A stretch of 27,346 nt of DNA from an uncultured Clostridia bacterium. GTDB lineage: Bacteria > Bacillota > Clostridia > TANB77 > CAG-508. The translations under genes were made by a program, and so were the position numbers. Location of the stretch: the NCBI GenBank assembly GCA_948517135.1, contig CAORJJ010000011.1, forward strand, positions 1 to 27,346, given 5' to 3'. Shown in pieces: positions 1 through 8,019 of this stretch. The notes under the pieces were generated by a model. It was given only the letters and a program-made list of their open reading frames with translations, did not search any database and was not told the origin of the DNA. Every line of letters begins with the position of its first letter. Within the stretch, counting starts at the first letter, position 1.

Positions 1-422
1 TTTATAAAGTCAGTCGATTCCATTAAATCTTTTAATGTATTAATTTCATAATTATAATTTACATATAAATAATATTTATTTTCTTTATCAAATTGTATTG
101 CTATAATATAATTTTCGTTAATTTTTTTTAGCGAATACATTTTACAATTGACTTTATATTCAACTGATTCTTCACTATATGTTTTTATTTCTTTCTCAAT
201 TAACAATTTATCTAAAATATCATTATTTAATATGCTTTCTCCATAATTATAGGTATTATTATTAAATTCAATAACATTGAACTTATAATTATTAGATAAT
301 TGGTTCCAAGGTGTTTCTTTTGCCAAATCATCATTATATTCTTCTCTAGAGAAATTTAAACAAAACATTATAATTAAAAAAAATATTATAAGTATACATA
401 TAATTGTTTTTCTTCTAAACAT
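1..422 (-). CDS. Partial unrecognised membrane-anchored or secreted protein
   Basis: An open frame of 140 codons runs off the left edge of the window, so the C-terminus is missing. The start ATG at 422-420 is preceded by AGGAG at a good distance. The N-terminus has two arginines and a lysine (MFRRK) followed by about 18 hydrophobic residues, which is a signal peptide or signal anchor. A cysteine sits near the end of the hydrophobic stretch, but the surrounding residues do not make a convincing lipobox. The rest is hydrophilic and rich in Asn, Tyr, Lys and Glu, with predicted beta character. I do not recognise the family. The residues exposed outside the membrane suggest a small extracytoplasmic protein, but no function can be assigned. 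Confidence 0.7.
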   Translation of the reverse strand, partial: MFRRKTIICILIIFFLIIMFCLNFSREEYNDDLAKETPWNQLSNNYKFNVIEFNNNTYNYGESILNNDILDKLLIEKEIKTYSEESVEYKVNCKMYSLKKINENYIIAIQFDKENKYYLYVNYNYEINTLKDLMESTDFI

Positions 423-562
423 ATATTCTCCTAATTACATATCCTTTTTATTAATTACTTTATATCATATTTAGACATAATATACAACACAGTAGGAAAT
501 GTAAACTACTAAAGTTAGCAATTTTAATAATCTAAGTGCCAAAATTTTAGGAGGACTTTATT

Positions 563-637
563 TTGAGAGCAAAGGATGTAAGAAGTATCAGAAATGTTGT
601 GCTTGAGGACAAAATTGAATTGATTAATATCAGCTAG
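563..637 (+). CDS. Micro-ORF of 24 codons, possibly a gene remnant
   Basis: A TTG start at 563 follows a strong AGGAGG (about 8 bases upstream), and the frame ends at TAG 635-637. The encoded peptide is charged and helical-looking (residues such as RAKDVRSIRNVVLEDK) and ends abruptly. It could be the N-terminal stub of a lost gene or a real small peptide. It lies in the 390-base gap between two divergent genes, upstream of the promoter at 653. No family recognised. Confidence 0.3.
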   Translation: MRAKDVRSIRNVVLEDKIELINIS

Positions 638-652
638 ACAAAGATGTTTCTA

Positions 653-681
653 TTGAAAATTATGTAAATTAATGATATAAT
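653..681 (+). promoter_or_regulatory. Vegetative promoter for the membrane protein gene at 813
   Basis: TTGAAA at 653-658 and TATAAT at 676-681 are separated by 17 bases, with a TGA extended -10 just before TATAAT. The transcript would carry a leader of about 125 bases. An imperfect hairpin (AAACTAA / GCTTAGTTT, about 685-710) lies near its 5' end. The gene has an AGGGAGG-like ribosome site before ATG 813. Confidence 0.65.
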
Positions 682-812
682 ACTCAAACTAAAGCAATAG
701 CTTAGTTTATATTATATATTTTCTTTTGGTTCACTAATGTGAGTAGAGAAACATTTGCTCCTTAGTTTTATCATAAAAACTAGTAAACAGCAGTTAAAAG
801 GGAGGTAACTTT

Positions 813-1580
813 ATGGTATTACGGTTTTATTGGATTTTAATTTTTATATTTATTGTTGGATTAGCTATACATTCGATATTTGAATTAGAACAGGAACGAA
901 GAAAATATAGTTCTGGAAAGATGTACAAGAATTTTATTAATACAACATTAGAAATTTTAAACTTCATTGGTAATAATTTTATTGCATTTTTCTGTCTATA
1001 TAATGTGTTTATGATTGTTTATTCAGTTGCAGAAAAACATTATTTGTTTCTCATAATTCCAATACTATTTTTGCTTTTTATATTGTTTATATTTATCAAT
1101 CAAAAAGTTGAAAAAATGGACTTTTTAACAGAAGGAATTGCATTTGTATTTCTTTTATTATGGCTTGTATATACAGTGTTTTTCTCTCTGTTTGCAATTG
1201 ATAGGCCAATAAAAGAAGCAGAAGTAGCACACAAATCGGAGTATGTTGAAACTATTAATATTTTGGAATTCAAACAGGTACCATATACGAATATTACTGG
1301 AAGGAGATATTATATAAAATCTTCTCCTAATAGTGCATATTATTATGAAGTAGTAACTGAAAACGGAGGAACAACAACCAAATCTATTGATGGAGCGAAT
1401 AATTATGTAGAAAAATTCGAGAGTGATGAGTATATTGATAATCCTCATATCGAAGTTTATAGAAATTATGATGTTTCATATTATATAACTTGGTATGGAA
1501 ATGAAGTTACAAAAGAAGAAAACTCGAGTTACAGTTATTATATATATATGCCAAATGACAGTATGTTTTACGAAGAGTAA
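813..1580 (+). CDS. Unrecognised four-helix membrane protein
   Basis: The 255-residue product has hydrophobic segments at about residues 4-22, 48-71, 76-97 and 105-130, followed by a soluble domain of about 125 residues rich in Tyr, Glu, Asn and Ser. Start ATG 813 follows GGGAGG at normal spacing. The gene is a single unit with its own promoter (653-681) and a hairpin terminator (1592-1623). I do not recognise the family. The layout, with four helices and a C-terminal extramembrane domain, resembles many small accessory membrane proteins of Firmicutes with unknown roles. No catalytic motif is visible. Confidence 0.75.
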   Translation: MVLRFYWILIFIFIVGLAIHSIFELEQERRKYSSGKMYKNFINTTLEILNFIGNNFIAFFCLYNVFMIVYSVAEKHYLFLIIPILFLLFILFIFINQKVEKMDFLTEGIAFVFLLLWLVYTVFFSLFAIDRPIKEAEVAHKSEYVETINILEFKQVPYTNITGRRYYIKSSPNSAYYYEVVTENGGTTTKSIDGANNYVEKFESDEYIDNPHIEVYRNYDVSYYITWYGNEVTKEENSSYSYYIYMPNDSMFYEE

Positions 1581-1591
1581 AGTATAAGCTT

Positions 1592-1623
1592 GTAAAAGTC
1601 CTAGCTGATGCTGGGACTTTTAC
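1592..1623 (+). terminator. Hairpin terminator after the 813 gene
   Basis: The arms GTAAAAGTCCTAGC and GCTGGGACTTTTAC pair over 14 bp with one G-U pair around a TGAT loop. The following tract (ATATTTT) is only moderately T-rich, but the right arm itself ends in TTTTAC. Confidence 0.65.
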
Positions 1624-1746
1624 ATATTTTAAGATAAAATTTTCTTGAAAAATTAATGAATAAATTATTTTTTATTTTATAAATTTGTGCTATACTAAAG
1701 AAATAATGAATATATTTATAAAAAACAAAAGAATTTCGGAGGACAA

Positions 1747-2919
1747 ATGAATTTAAAAAAAATAAGCATTTGCTTTTTTATATATGTATATATAATTTCT
1801 GTAATATGTAATTGTATATATGCCACAGAAGAAAATATTCAGAATGAACAAAACTCAGGAGAGATGGTAATATATTCTGAATCTGCAATATTAATGGAGT
1901 CTAAAACTGGAAAAGTTTTATATGAAAAAAATATGAATGAAAGAAAATATCCAGCAAGTACAACAAAAATTTTAACAGCAATAATAGCTTTGGAAAAGTG
2001 TGAGTTAAATGAAACAGCTGTTGCAAGTGCAAATGCTGTAAATGAAATAAAATCAGGATATACAAAAGCTAATATTCAAGTAGGAGAAACATTTACAATT
2101 GAGCAATTATTAAATGTTATGATGGTTCAATCAGCCAATGAAGCAGCCACTATTATTGCTGAACATATTTCAGGAAATGTTGAAGAATTTTCTAAATTGA
2201 TGAATCAAAAAGCTCAAGAAATTGGATGTAAAAACTCTAATTTTGTGAATGCAAATGGTGTACATAGTGATAATCACTATTCAACTGCTTATGATTTAGC
2301 ATTAATTGCAAGATATTGTATGGAAAATGATAAATTTAGAAGCTTGGCAAATATGATGGAATGCAGTTTACCAAGAACTGAATTTTGGCAAGATGAGCAA
2401 GTAGAAGAAAATGGAGAAAGAGTTTTTAAAAATACTAATAAACTACTACTTTCAGACAATAAATATTATTACCCATATGCAATAGGAATTAAAACTGGTT
2501 TTACAACTCCTGCTAAAAACTGTTTAATATCAGCAAGTAATAAAGATGGATTTGAAACAATTGCAATAGTATTACATGCAGAATCAACAGAAGAGGGAGA
2601 AAGTGCTAGATATTTAGATACAATAAATTTATTTGAATATGGATATAACAATTATAAATTAGAAGATATTTTAAAAGAATATCCCAATATAGCTGAAGAG
2701 AATGAGTCAAAACAATCAGTAGCATTAACCTCAGAAAATGATAATACTACACAGCCACCAAATGTATCAGAAGAAGAAATAGATATAACACCACTTGTTC
2801 AAATTATTTTGGGAATAATTCTTCTAACAATTGCATTAATTATATTTATAAAAAAGGGGGGAAAGAAAAAGGGAAAACATGAATACAATAGCAATATGTA
2901 TAAATTTAATTTGAATTAA
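1747..2919 (+). CDS. D-alanyl-D-alanine carboxypeptidase (peptidase family S11, DacF/PBP5-like)
   Basis: The 390-residue protein trims the terminal D-Ala from peptidoglycan pentapeptides outside the cell membrane. A signal peptide covers residues 1-26. The three penicillin-binding active-site motifs are all present: S71-T-T-K74 (nucleophile serine and base lysine), S129-A-N131 and K249-T-G251. The catalytic domain covers about residues 40-300. The tail is not the usual amphipathic anchor: residues 350-368 form a real transmembrane helix followed by a lysine- and glycine-rich end. This keeps the enzyme on the outer membrane face. The start has GGAGG six bases upstream, and a likely promoter is TGC-TATACT at 1688-1696. 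It converges with the LTA-synthase-family gene, and both share a two-way terminator. Confidence 0.93.
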   Translation: MNLKKISICFFIYVYIISVICNCIYATEENIQNEQNSGEMVIYSESAILMESKTGKVLYEKNMNERKYPASTTKILTAIIALEKCELNETAVASANAVNEIKSGYTKANIQVGETFTIEQLLNVMMVQSANEAATIIAEHISGNVEEFSKLMNQKAQEIGCKNSNFVNANGVHSDNHYSTAYDLALIARYCMENDKFRSLANMMECSLPRTEFWQDEQVEENGERVFKNTNKLLLSDNKYYYPYAIGIKTGFTTPAKNCLISASNKDGFETIAIVLHAESTEEGESARYLDTINLFEYGYNNYKLEDILKEYPNIAEENESKQSVALTSENDNTTQPPNVSEEEIDITPLVQIILGIILLTIALIIFIKKGGKKKGKHEYNSNMYKFNLN

Positions 2920-2925
2920 AAAAGA

Positions 2926-2960
2926 AAGTGAAATTTAAGGATAATCCCTAAATTTCACTT
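2926..2960. terminator. Bidirectional terminator between convergent genes
   Basis: The arms AAGTGAAATTTAAGG and CCTAAATTTCACTT pair with one bulged A. A T-rich tract follows on the plus strand (TTATTATTTTT), and the A-rich stretch before the hairpin gives a T-tract on the minus strand. It serves the carboxypeptidase gene and the LTA-synthase-like gene. Confidence 0.75.
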
Positions 2961-2963
2961 TTA

Positions 2964-5006
2964 TTATTTTTGAACTTGTGGAACTTCAAATAATGAAGTT
3001 AATTTACTTGAGCTGTCAAACATATTGTTAAATTGTAAGTAATGATAATTATTAATTAATTCAGAATATTCTGTTTCTTCTGAAAAATCATGATACAAAT
3101 TATTTTTATCAACATATCCATTTCCTGTAATTATTGGAATTTCATTTCTTAAATTGTCTAAGAATTGAAGATATGGAGTTTTTTGAATATTAGCAACATC
3201 AAGTAAAAGTGAAGCTAAATAATTTGCACTAATATCTGTTACATTTTTATATTTTTCTTCATCTATGTCATAATTTGCCCAAATTATAAATGGCGTAATG
3301 TATTTCTTTTCAGAAGCTTCTTTTGAATTTATATCTTCATATTTTTGTGATAATAATGTGTTATAAAACTCATCTTCAACGTAAGGTTGATGATCACCAA
3401 ATAAAAGTATAATTGTAGGTTCTTCTTGATGTGAAAAATAATTTATTAAATATTCTAGTGCATTATCTGCCATTTTTATTAAAGATAGATACTGATTTAA
3501 TTTTGGATATTGTCCATTTTCAGCAATGATAGTGCTTTGAAAGTTTTCATCAGTATAGCTACCATGGTTTTGCATCGTTAATGTAAAATTAAATAATTTT
3601 TCATTTGCACCTTTTTTCTCATAAAGTTCAATTATATTATTATATGTACTTAAATCACTAGGATATTCTCTTATATATTCTAAATTATGCATTGTATATA
3701 GATGATAGAAACTATTAAATCCAAGGCGAGGATATGCTATATTTCTATTATATCCTTGAGGATAATAACAATGCATTGCTGTTGTAGAGTAACCTTGCTG
3801 TTTTAATATTGATGCAAGGGAATAAGAGTTCCTTAAAATATATTGTTGGTATGGTATTGTTCTTTTTGGAACAAAAGCCATTGAATTTGATGTTAAAAAT
3901 TCCCACTCACTATTAGGTGTTTGAGCTCCAAATATTGAAACATGTAAATTTCCTTTAATAGTATTTTCAGATAAGCCTCTATAAAAAGGTAAATAATCTT
4001 CTGTTGTAGAAAACTTTCCAATAGTAGATAAATCAGCAAATGATTCATTCATTATAGTAATGATATTTGGATATTCAAAATTTTCATCATGATTAACAAT
4101 TGGAACTTCTATTGAAGAAGCAACTTTAGAAAGTGAACTTACATCATAATTTTCTGGTTGAGTAATTATAAGATTTCTTGCCTGTTTAAACAAACTTGCC
4201 ATTAAACCGTTATTATGATATTCCTCTTTAGGATCCCAATTTTCATCCAGTTCAAATTTCTTTATTAAATCTTGTGTTAAGAAAAAGTTCATAAAAAAAG
4301 ATAAAGTGATACAACAAACTACAAATCTATATAATATTTTAAATTTATTATTTCTATAACTTTTTATTTTTACTTTTTTTAATATAAAAATTCCTAATAT
4401 AAATAACAATATTCCACAAACTAAATTTTTTGAAAGTGAAAATTTAAAGGTAGGTAATACGGTAAGTGCAACATTAAAAGAAAATATATCCCATGGCACA
4501 AGTGGGGTTCCTCTAAAAGCTGTTACAAAATGATTTACAAATCCAGTTGCAAAAGTAATAAGTAATGTTAAGTATAAACTAATTTTTACTTTACCAATTA
4601 AACAATAAAAAATTCCAAGAATGAAATATATAATTAAAAAGTTTAATTTCATTCTAGTTTTTTCAAAAACAAATTTTCCATTGCATAAGAATTGGCAAAA
4701 TAGGTAAATAATAAATGGAATTACTATAAGTAAAAATATTTTTTTGAGTAATTGTACATTAATAATTCTTTTTAAAAATTTATAAAATTTATCTAATCTA
4801 GTTTTTTTACAAAATTCTGGTAAGTGTAGTTTGACAGCGATTTTTAGTAACCAATTTTTTATTGCTAATAATTTTGATTGTATAAATTTAATAGGTTTTT
4901 CAAATTTTTTATATATAAACGATTTTAAATTTTTAAATTTTGTTATAAGAAATGTTTTGGAATTAGTGTGTATTTCTTTAATTTTATTTTTTATATTGGA
5001 AAACAT
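2964..5006 (-). CDS. LTA synthase family protein (membrane sulfatase-fold phosphoglycerol transferase)
   Basis: The 680-residue protein has the LtaS/MdoB plan: a basic cytoplasmic N-terminus, hydrophobic helices at about 86-104, 121-140, 143-162, 194-211 and 224-244, then an extracellular sulfatase-type domain from about residue 312. Visible metal and active-site residues are N320-E321, the catalytic Thr363 in the segment AQTPNSEWEFLT, H412 before a YYP motif, and D538-H539 in LLFGDHQPY. In this family the threonine takes glycerol phosphate from phosphatidylglycerol and adds it to a growing polymer or another acceptor. The substrate here is inferred, not proven. Start ATG has GAAAGGA upstream. 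A likely promoter lies at 5041-5069. Its long basic N-terminal extension of about 80 residues is more than usual. Confidence 0.88.
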   Translation of the reverse strand: MFSNIKNKIKEIHTNSKTFLITKFKNLKSFIYKKFEKPIKFIQSKLLAIKNWLLKIAVKLHLPEFCKKTRLDKFYKFLKRIINVQLLKKIFLLIVIPFIIYLFCQFLCNGKFVFEKTRMKLNFLIIYFILGIFYCLIGKVKISLYLTLLITFATGFVNHFVTAFRGTPLVPWDIFSFNVALTVLPTFKFSLSKNLVCGILLFILGIFILKKVKIKSYRNNKFKILYRFVVCCITLSFFMNFFLTQDLIKKFELDENWDPKEEYHNNGLMASLFKQARNLIITQPENYDVSSLSKVASSIEVPIVNHDENFEYPNIITIMNESFADLSTIGKFSTTEDYLPFYRGLSENTIKGNLHVSIFGAQTPNSEWEFLTSNSMAFVPKRTIPYQQYILRNSYSLASILKQQGYSTTAMHCYYPQGYNRNIAYPRLGFNSFYHLYTMHNLEYIREYPSDLSTYNNIIELYEKKGANEKLFNFTLTMQNHGSYTDENFQSTIIAENGQYPKLNQYLSLIKMADNALEYLINYFSHQEEPTIILLFGDHQPYVEDEFYNTLLSQKYEDINSKEASEKKYITPFIIWANYDIDEEKYKNVTDISANYLASLLLDVANIQKTPYLQFLDNLRNEIPIITGNGYVDKNNLYHDFSEETEYSELINNYHYLQFNNMFDSSSKLTSLFEVPQVQK

Positions 5007-5040
5007 TTTTTATCCTTTCAAATAATACTTAATATCTCAT

Positions 5041-5069
5041 AATATAACATAATTTTTACTAAAAGTGAA
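5041..5069 (-). promoter_or_regulatory. Probable promoter for the LTA-synthase-like gene
   Basis: Read on the minus strand, TTCACT and TATATT are separated by 17 bases, with a TGT extended -10. The transcript would start about 30 bases before ATG 5006. Confidence 0.45.
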
Positions 5070-5224
5070 GGTGAAAGTAAAAAAAAGAGAATAATTGACA
5101 AAAAAACACAAATAAGACAGTTAATATAACATTTTTCAACAATAACTTTGATGTTAACCAAACATACATACTGTACACATAAAAAATAGATAATAAATTT
5201 TTAAATAATATATTTTTAAAATAT

Positions 5225-5292
5225 TGTGAATAAAATGTGTCGAAAAAATGCAATCAAATAAGTTATTCACAGAGTTATCCACATTATCCACA
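5225..5292. promoter_or_regulatory. DnaA-box cluster with a Spo0A-type box (candidate replication origin or DnaA control site)
   Basis: Four exact matches to the DnaA box TTATNCACA are seen: TTATTCACA on the minus strand at 5225-5233, TTATTCACA at 5263-5271, TTATCCACA at 5275-5283 and TTATCCACA at 5284-5292. TGTGTCGAAA at 5236-5245 matches the Spo0A box core TGTCGAA. A very AT-rich tract lies to the left (5180-5224). The site is in a 426-base gap (5007-5432) between divergently transcribed genes. No dnaA, dnaN or rpmH lies in the window, so oriC is not proven. It could instead be a DnaA-titration or DnaA-controlled regulatory site. Confidence 0.72.
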
Positions 5293-5386
5293 GGATAAAA
5301 CTGAATAAAAACAGTTTTCATAACTGCAAAAATAATTAACATAATACTATTTAAAGATTAATATAATATTAAGAATTATAAAAAAT

Positions 5387-5415
5387 TTGCAAATAATGTA
5401 AATTTATGATATTAA
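5387..5415 (+). promoter_or_regulatory. Promoter for the HAD phosphatase gene
   Basis: TTGCAA at 5387-5392 and TATTAA at 5410-5415 are separated by 17 bases, with TGA directly before the -10. The leader would be about 23 bases and contains GGAGGT. Confidence 0.5.
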
Positions 5416-5444
5416 TATAAATATTATTTTATATGGAGGTAGAA

Positions 5445-6092
5445 ATGAATTATTATATAGATTTTGATAATACATTATACGAAACAGCAAAATTAACATC
5501 ATTAATGCTAGGTTCTATTAGTAAAGGAATATCTGAAAAAACAGGAAAAGATATAAATATCTTATATGAAGAAGCCAAAGCAAATTTTAACTCTACTCTA
5601 GATAATATATTCACATTTGCTGAAGGTATGTCTAAAAAGTATCAGACCGATTCTAATTACATTATATCTGGAGTAAATAATGTAATAGATAATGGTCAAG
5701 ATTTAGTATTTGATGATGCAAGAAATTTTTTAGAAAGATTAAAAAGAAATGGGGATAAAGCGTTTTTACTAACATATTTACCAAAATCAAATCAAGAATA
5801 TCAAATGAGAAAAATAATGGGTTCAGGCCTTGGAAAATATTTTGATGGAATAATGATGACAACAGAATATAAATTTTTGTTAGATATTAATTATCAAAAT
5901 GGAATATTTATAGATGATGATCCAAGAGACTTAAATGGTTTAGCAAATAAAAATCCAATAAGAGTAATTAGAATGAGAAAACCAAATAATAAACGTTCAA
6001 AGATAGATATGAATAATCCTAAAGTAGAAGAGTATACATCTTTTGATGATATTCAAATTCCAAGAAATAAAGAACAAGATGTTGAACGCTAA
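5445..6092 (+). CDS. HAD-superfamily phosphatase of unknown substrate
   Basis: The 215-residue product carries the HAD motifs: D6-F-D8-N-T near the N-terminus (nucleophile and acid/base aspartates), T110 in a hydrophobic strand (motif II), K143 (motif III) and D157-D-D159 in GIFIDDDPRDL (motif IV, Mg2+ binding). The helical stretch between motifs I and II (residues 12-90) is a C1-type cap. I chose ATG 5445 because GGAGGT at 5435-5440 sits correctly before it. The ATG at 5433 overlaps that ribosome site and would add four residues ahead of the motif. The protein is cytoplasmic. The family dephosphorylates small metabolites such as nucleotides or sugars, but the substrate cannot be read here. 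Confidence 0.8.
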   Translation: MNYYIDFDNTLYETAKLTSLMLGSISKGISEKTGKDINILYEEAKANFNSTLDNIFTFAEGMSKKYQTDSNYIISGVNNVIDNGQDLVFDDARNFLERLKRNGDKAFLLTYLPKSNQEYQMRKIMGSGLGKYFDGIMMTTEYKFLLDINYQNGIFIDDDPRDLNGLANKNPIRVIRMRKPNNKRSKIDMNNPKVEEYTSFDDIQIPRNKEQDVER

Positions 6093-6101
6093 AAATTTTT
6101 C

Positions 6102-6130
6102 TTGACATTTATGTATAACTGTTGTAAAAT
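6102..6130 (+). promoter_or_regulatory. Promoter of the T-box/glyS unit
   Basis: A perfect -35 TTGACA at 6102-6107 is separated by 17 bases from TAAAAT at 6125-6130. It starts just after the HAD stop codon. Transcription would start near 6137, at the 5' end of the T-box leader. Confidence 0.75.
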
Positions 6131-6136
6131 ATTTAA

Positions 6137-6347
6137 CATAATATATGAATTGCGATGAAAAAGAGGAAATATATGTAAAAGCTATTTAAAGTGAGTTTGT
6201 GATAGTGAGAAACAAGCAATAGAAAATATATTTTGGAGCTTTGGAGCAATATTAATTAAGGTGGGCAGGAAATGCCAATTAGGGTGGAACCGCGTGAGTA
6301 GAACTTACGTCCCTAGCTTTATGCTAAGGATGTAAGTTTTTTGTTTT
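6137..6347 (+). ncRNA. T-box leader sensing uncharged tRNA-Gly
   Basis: The hallmark T-box AGGGTGGAACCGCG is at 6281-6294. Its TGGA would pair with the UCCA end of tRNA-Gly, whose discriminator base is U in bacteria; this fits the downstream gene. Stem I is closed by ATTGC (about 6149-6153) with GCAAT (6246-6250). A GGA at 6235-6237 is the best candidate for the glycine specifier, though its pairing was judged by eye. A small GGCA/TGCC stem follows at 6264-6276. The RNA ends in a terminator that competes with the antiterminator formed by the T-box. Uncharged tRNA-Gly is expected to favour read-through into glyS. Confidence 0.92.
6303..6347 (+). terminator. Conditional terminator of the glycine T-box
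   Basis: ACTTACGTCCCTAGC and GCTAAGGATGTAAGT pair over about 15 bp with two G-U pairs, followed by TTTTTTGTTTT. The left arm overlaps the bases needed for the antiterminator. Confidence 0.88.
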
Positions 6348-6393
6348 ATAAAAAACGAATCCTTAGAAAACAAAATAAAGGAGGTTTTTTATT

Positions 6394-7776
6394 ATGGTAG
6401 AATCAATGGAGAAAATTGTAAACTTATGCAAAGCGAGAGGATATGTTTATCCTGGTTCTGAAATCTATGGAGGACTTGCAAATACTTGGGATTACGGTCC
6501 ACTAGGAGTAGAGTTAAAAAATAATGTAAAAAAAGCATGGATGAAAAAATTTGTTCAAGAGAGCAAATATAATGTTGGGCTAGATGCAGCAATATTAATG
6601 AATCCACAAACATGGGTTGCATCAGGACATGTTGGAGGATTTTCAGATCCTTTAATAGATTGCAAGGAATGTAAAACAAGACATAGAGCTGATAAACTTA
6701 TAGAAGAATGGGCTCATAGCAATGGAAAAGATATGATTGCAGATGGTATGTCAGATGAAGAAATGATTAAATTTATGGATGATAATCACATAGATTGCCC
6801 AAATTGTGGAAAACACAACTTTACAGGAATTAGAAAATTCAATTTAATGTTTAAAACATTTCAAGGTGTAACAGAAGATGCTAAATCAGAAATATATTTA
6901 AGACCAGAAACAGCACAAGGTATATTTGTTAATTTCAAAAATGTAATGAGAACAACAAGAAGAAAAATACCTATGGGAATTGCTCAAATAGGAAAATCAT
7001 TTAGAAATGAAATTACACCTGGAAACTTTACATTTAGAACAAGAGAATTTGAGCAAATGGAACTTGAATTTTTCTGCAAACCTGGAACTGATTTAGAGTG
7101 GCATGCATATTGGAAAGATTATTGCAAAAAGTGGTTATTAAATTTAGGAATGATAGAAGAAAATATTAGACTAAGAGATCATGAACAAGCAGAACTTTCA
7201 CATTATAGTAATGCAACAACAGATATAGAATTTGCATTTCCATTTGGTTGGGGAGAACTATGGGGAATTGCAGATAGAACTAATTTTGATTTAAGTCAAC
7301 ATATGGAATATTCTAAAGAAGATATGAATTATTTAGATCCAGAAACAAACGAAAAATATGTACCTTATTGTATAGAACCATCACTTGGAGCTGATAGAGT
7401 AACACTTGCATTTTTATGCAATAGTTATTTTGAAGAAGAAGTTGCAGAAGGAGATGTAAGAACTGTATTAAAGTTACATCCAGCATTAGCTCCATATAAA
7501 GTTGCTGTTTTACCTCTTTCTAAAAAATTATCTGAAAAAGCAGATGAAGTTTATACACAACTTTCAAAATATTTTATGTGTGATTATGATGAAGCTGGAA
7601 GTATAGGAAAGAGATATAGAAGAGAAGATGAAATAGGAACACCTTATTGTGTAACAGTTGATTTTGATACTCTTGAAGATGGATGTGTAACAGTTAGAGA
7701 TAGAGATACAATGGAACAGATAAGAATTAAAATTGAAGATGTTAAAAAATATGTTGAAGAAAAATTAGAATTTTAG
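6394..7776 (+). CDS. glyS: Glycine--tRNA ligase, dimeric single-chain type
   Basis: The 460-residue class II synthetase attaches glycine to tRNA-Gly in the cytoplasm. The N-terminal signature KARGYVYPGSEIYGG (residues 13-27) is typical of the alpha2 eukaryote/Thermus-like enzyme, not the GlyQ/GlyS tetramer. A zinc ribbon is seen as C90-x2-C93 and C135-x2-C138. Class II motif 2 is at about 203-225 (FRNEITPGNFTFRTREFEQME), and motif 3, GADRVTLAF, is at about 340-348. The anticodon-binding domain occupies about 365-460. Length matches the family. ATG 6394 is preceded by AAAGGAGG. Expression is controlled by the glycine T-box directly upstream, and a terminator lies at 7872-7904. Confidence 0.97.
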   Translation: MVESMEKIVNLCKARGYVYPGSEIYGGLANTWDYGPLGVELKNNVKKAWMKKFVQESKYNVGLDAAILMNPQTWVASGHVGGFSDPLIDCKECKTRHRADKLIEEWAHSNGKDMIADGMSDEEMIKFMDDNHIDCPNCGKHNFTGIRKFNLMFKTFQGVTEDAKSEIYLRPETAQGIFVNFKNVMRTTRRKIPMGIAQIGKSFRNEITPGNFTFRTREFEQMELEFFCKPGTDLEWHAYWKDYCKKWLLNLGMIEENIRLRDHEQAELSHYSNATTDIEFAFPFGWGELWGIADRTNFDLSQHMEYSKEDMNYLDPETNEKYVPYCIEPSLGADRVTLAFLCNSYFEEEVAEGDVRTVLKLHPALAPYKVAVLPLSKKLSEKADEVYTQLSKYFMCDYDEAGSIGKRYRREDEIGTPYCVTVDFDTLEDGCVTVRDRDTMEQIRIKIEDVKKYVEEKLEF

Positions 7777-7829
7777 AAAAAATATGAATTGTTAATAAAT
7801 AGTTCATAAAGTAATGATAAAAAATGGGT

Positions 7830-7852
7830 ATATTGTAAAACATTTACAATAT
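7830..7852. repeat. 10-bp inverted repeat downstream of glyS
   Basis: ATATTGTAAA and TTTACAATAT are perfect inverted copies around a three-base loop, flanked by GGG (left) and CCC (right). It may be a second weak terminator or a binding site. No gene lies close downstream, so a regulator site is not favoured. Confidence 0.45.
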
Positions 7853-7871
7853 AAAATCCCCAAATTAAAAC

Positions 7872-7908
7872 AAAAATACAATCCATTGCTCGGATTGTAT
7901 TTTTATTT
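7872..7908 (+). terminator. Terminator after glyS
   Basis: AAAAATACAATCC and GGATTGTATTTTT form a perfect 13-bp stem with a seven-base loop (ATTGCTC), followed by ATTTTG. Confidence 0.85.
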
Positions 7909-7936
7909 TGCAATATTATGTAAATTATGATATAAT
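7908..7936 (+). promoter_or_regulatory. Promoter of the 8020-8826 unit
   Basis: TTGCAA at 7908-7913, a 17-base spacer and TGA-TATAAT with TATAAT at 7931-7936. The -35 follows immediately on the glyS terminator. Confidence 0.7.
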
Positions 7937-7976
7937 ATACTAGTAATTTATTAACTATGTCTCAGAAACCATTAAT

Positions 7977-8013
7977 TTCGGAGGCATGGACCTCCGAATC
8001 ATTATAAGGAGGT
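7977..8013 (+). promoter_or_regulatory. Leader hairpin that can compete with the ribosome site of the 8020 gene
   Basis: TTCGGAGG (7977-7984) and CCTCCGAA (7991-7998) form a perfect 8-bp hairpin. The same ACCTCC (7990-7995) is complementary to the ribosome site GGAGGT (8008-8013). The two pairings exclude each other, so the first stem would leave the ribosome site free and its opening would allow masking. Control of translation is inferred only. Confidence 0.45.
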
Positions 8014-8019
8014 AAAAAT

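Noticed and set aside
1158..1448. Antisense open frames within coding genes (for example on the minus strand of the 813 gene, glyS, the 8020 gene and the ABC-F gene)
   Set aside because: They have no ribosome sites and low-complexity translations, and they overlap well-supported genes.
5095..5130. TTGACA followed by TAATAT/TATAAC in the DnaA-box gap as a promoter
   Set aside because: The spacing to any -10-like sequence is 21 or more bases, and a better promoter for the HAD gene lies at 5387-5415.
5433..5444. Start of the HAD gene at ATG 5433
   Set aside because: This ATG overlaps the GGAGGT ribosome site. ATG 5445 is correctly spaced and begins just before the HAD motif I.
7830..7852. Operator for a metal or redox regulator
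   Set aside because: The palindrome lies between a gene end and its terminator, far from any start, and does not match a well-defined consensus.
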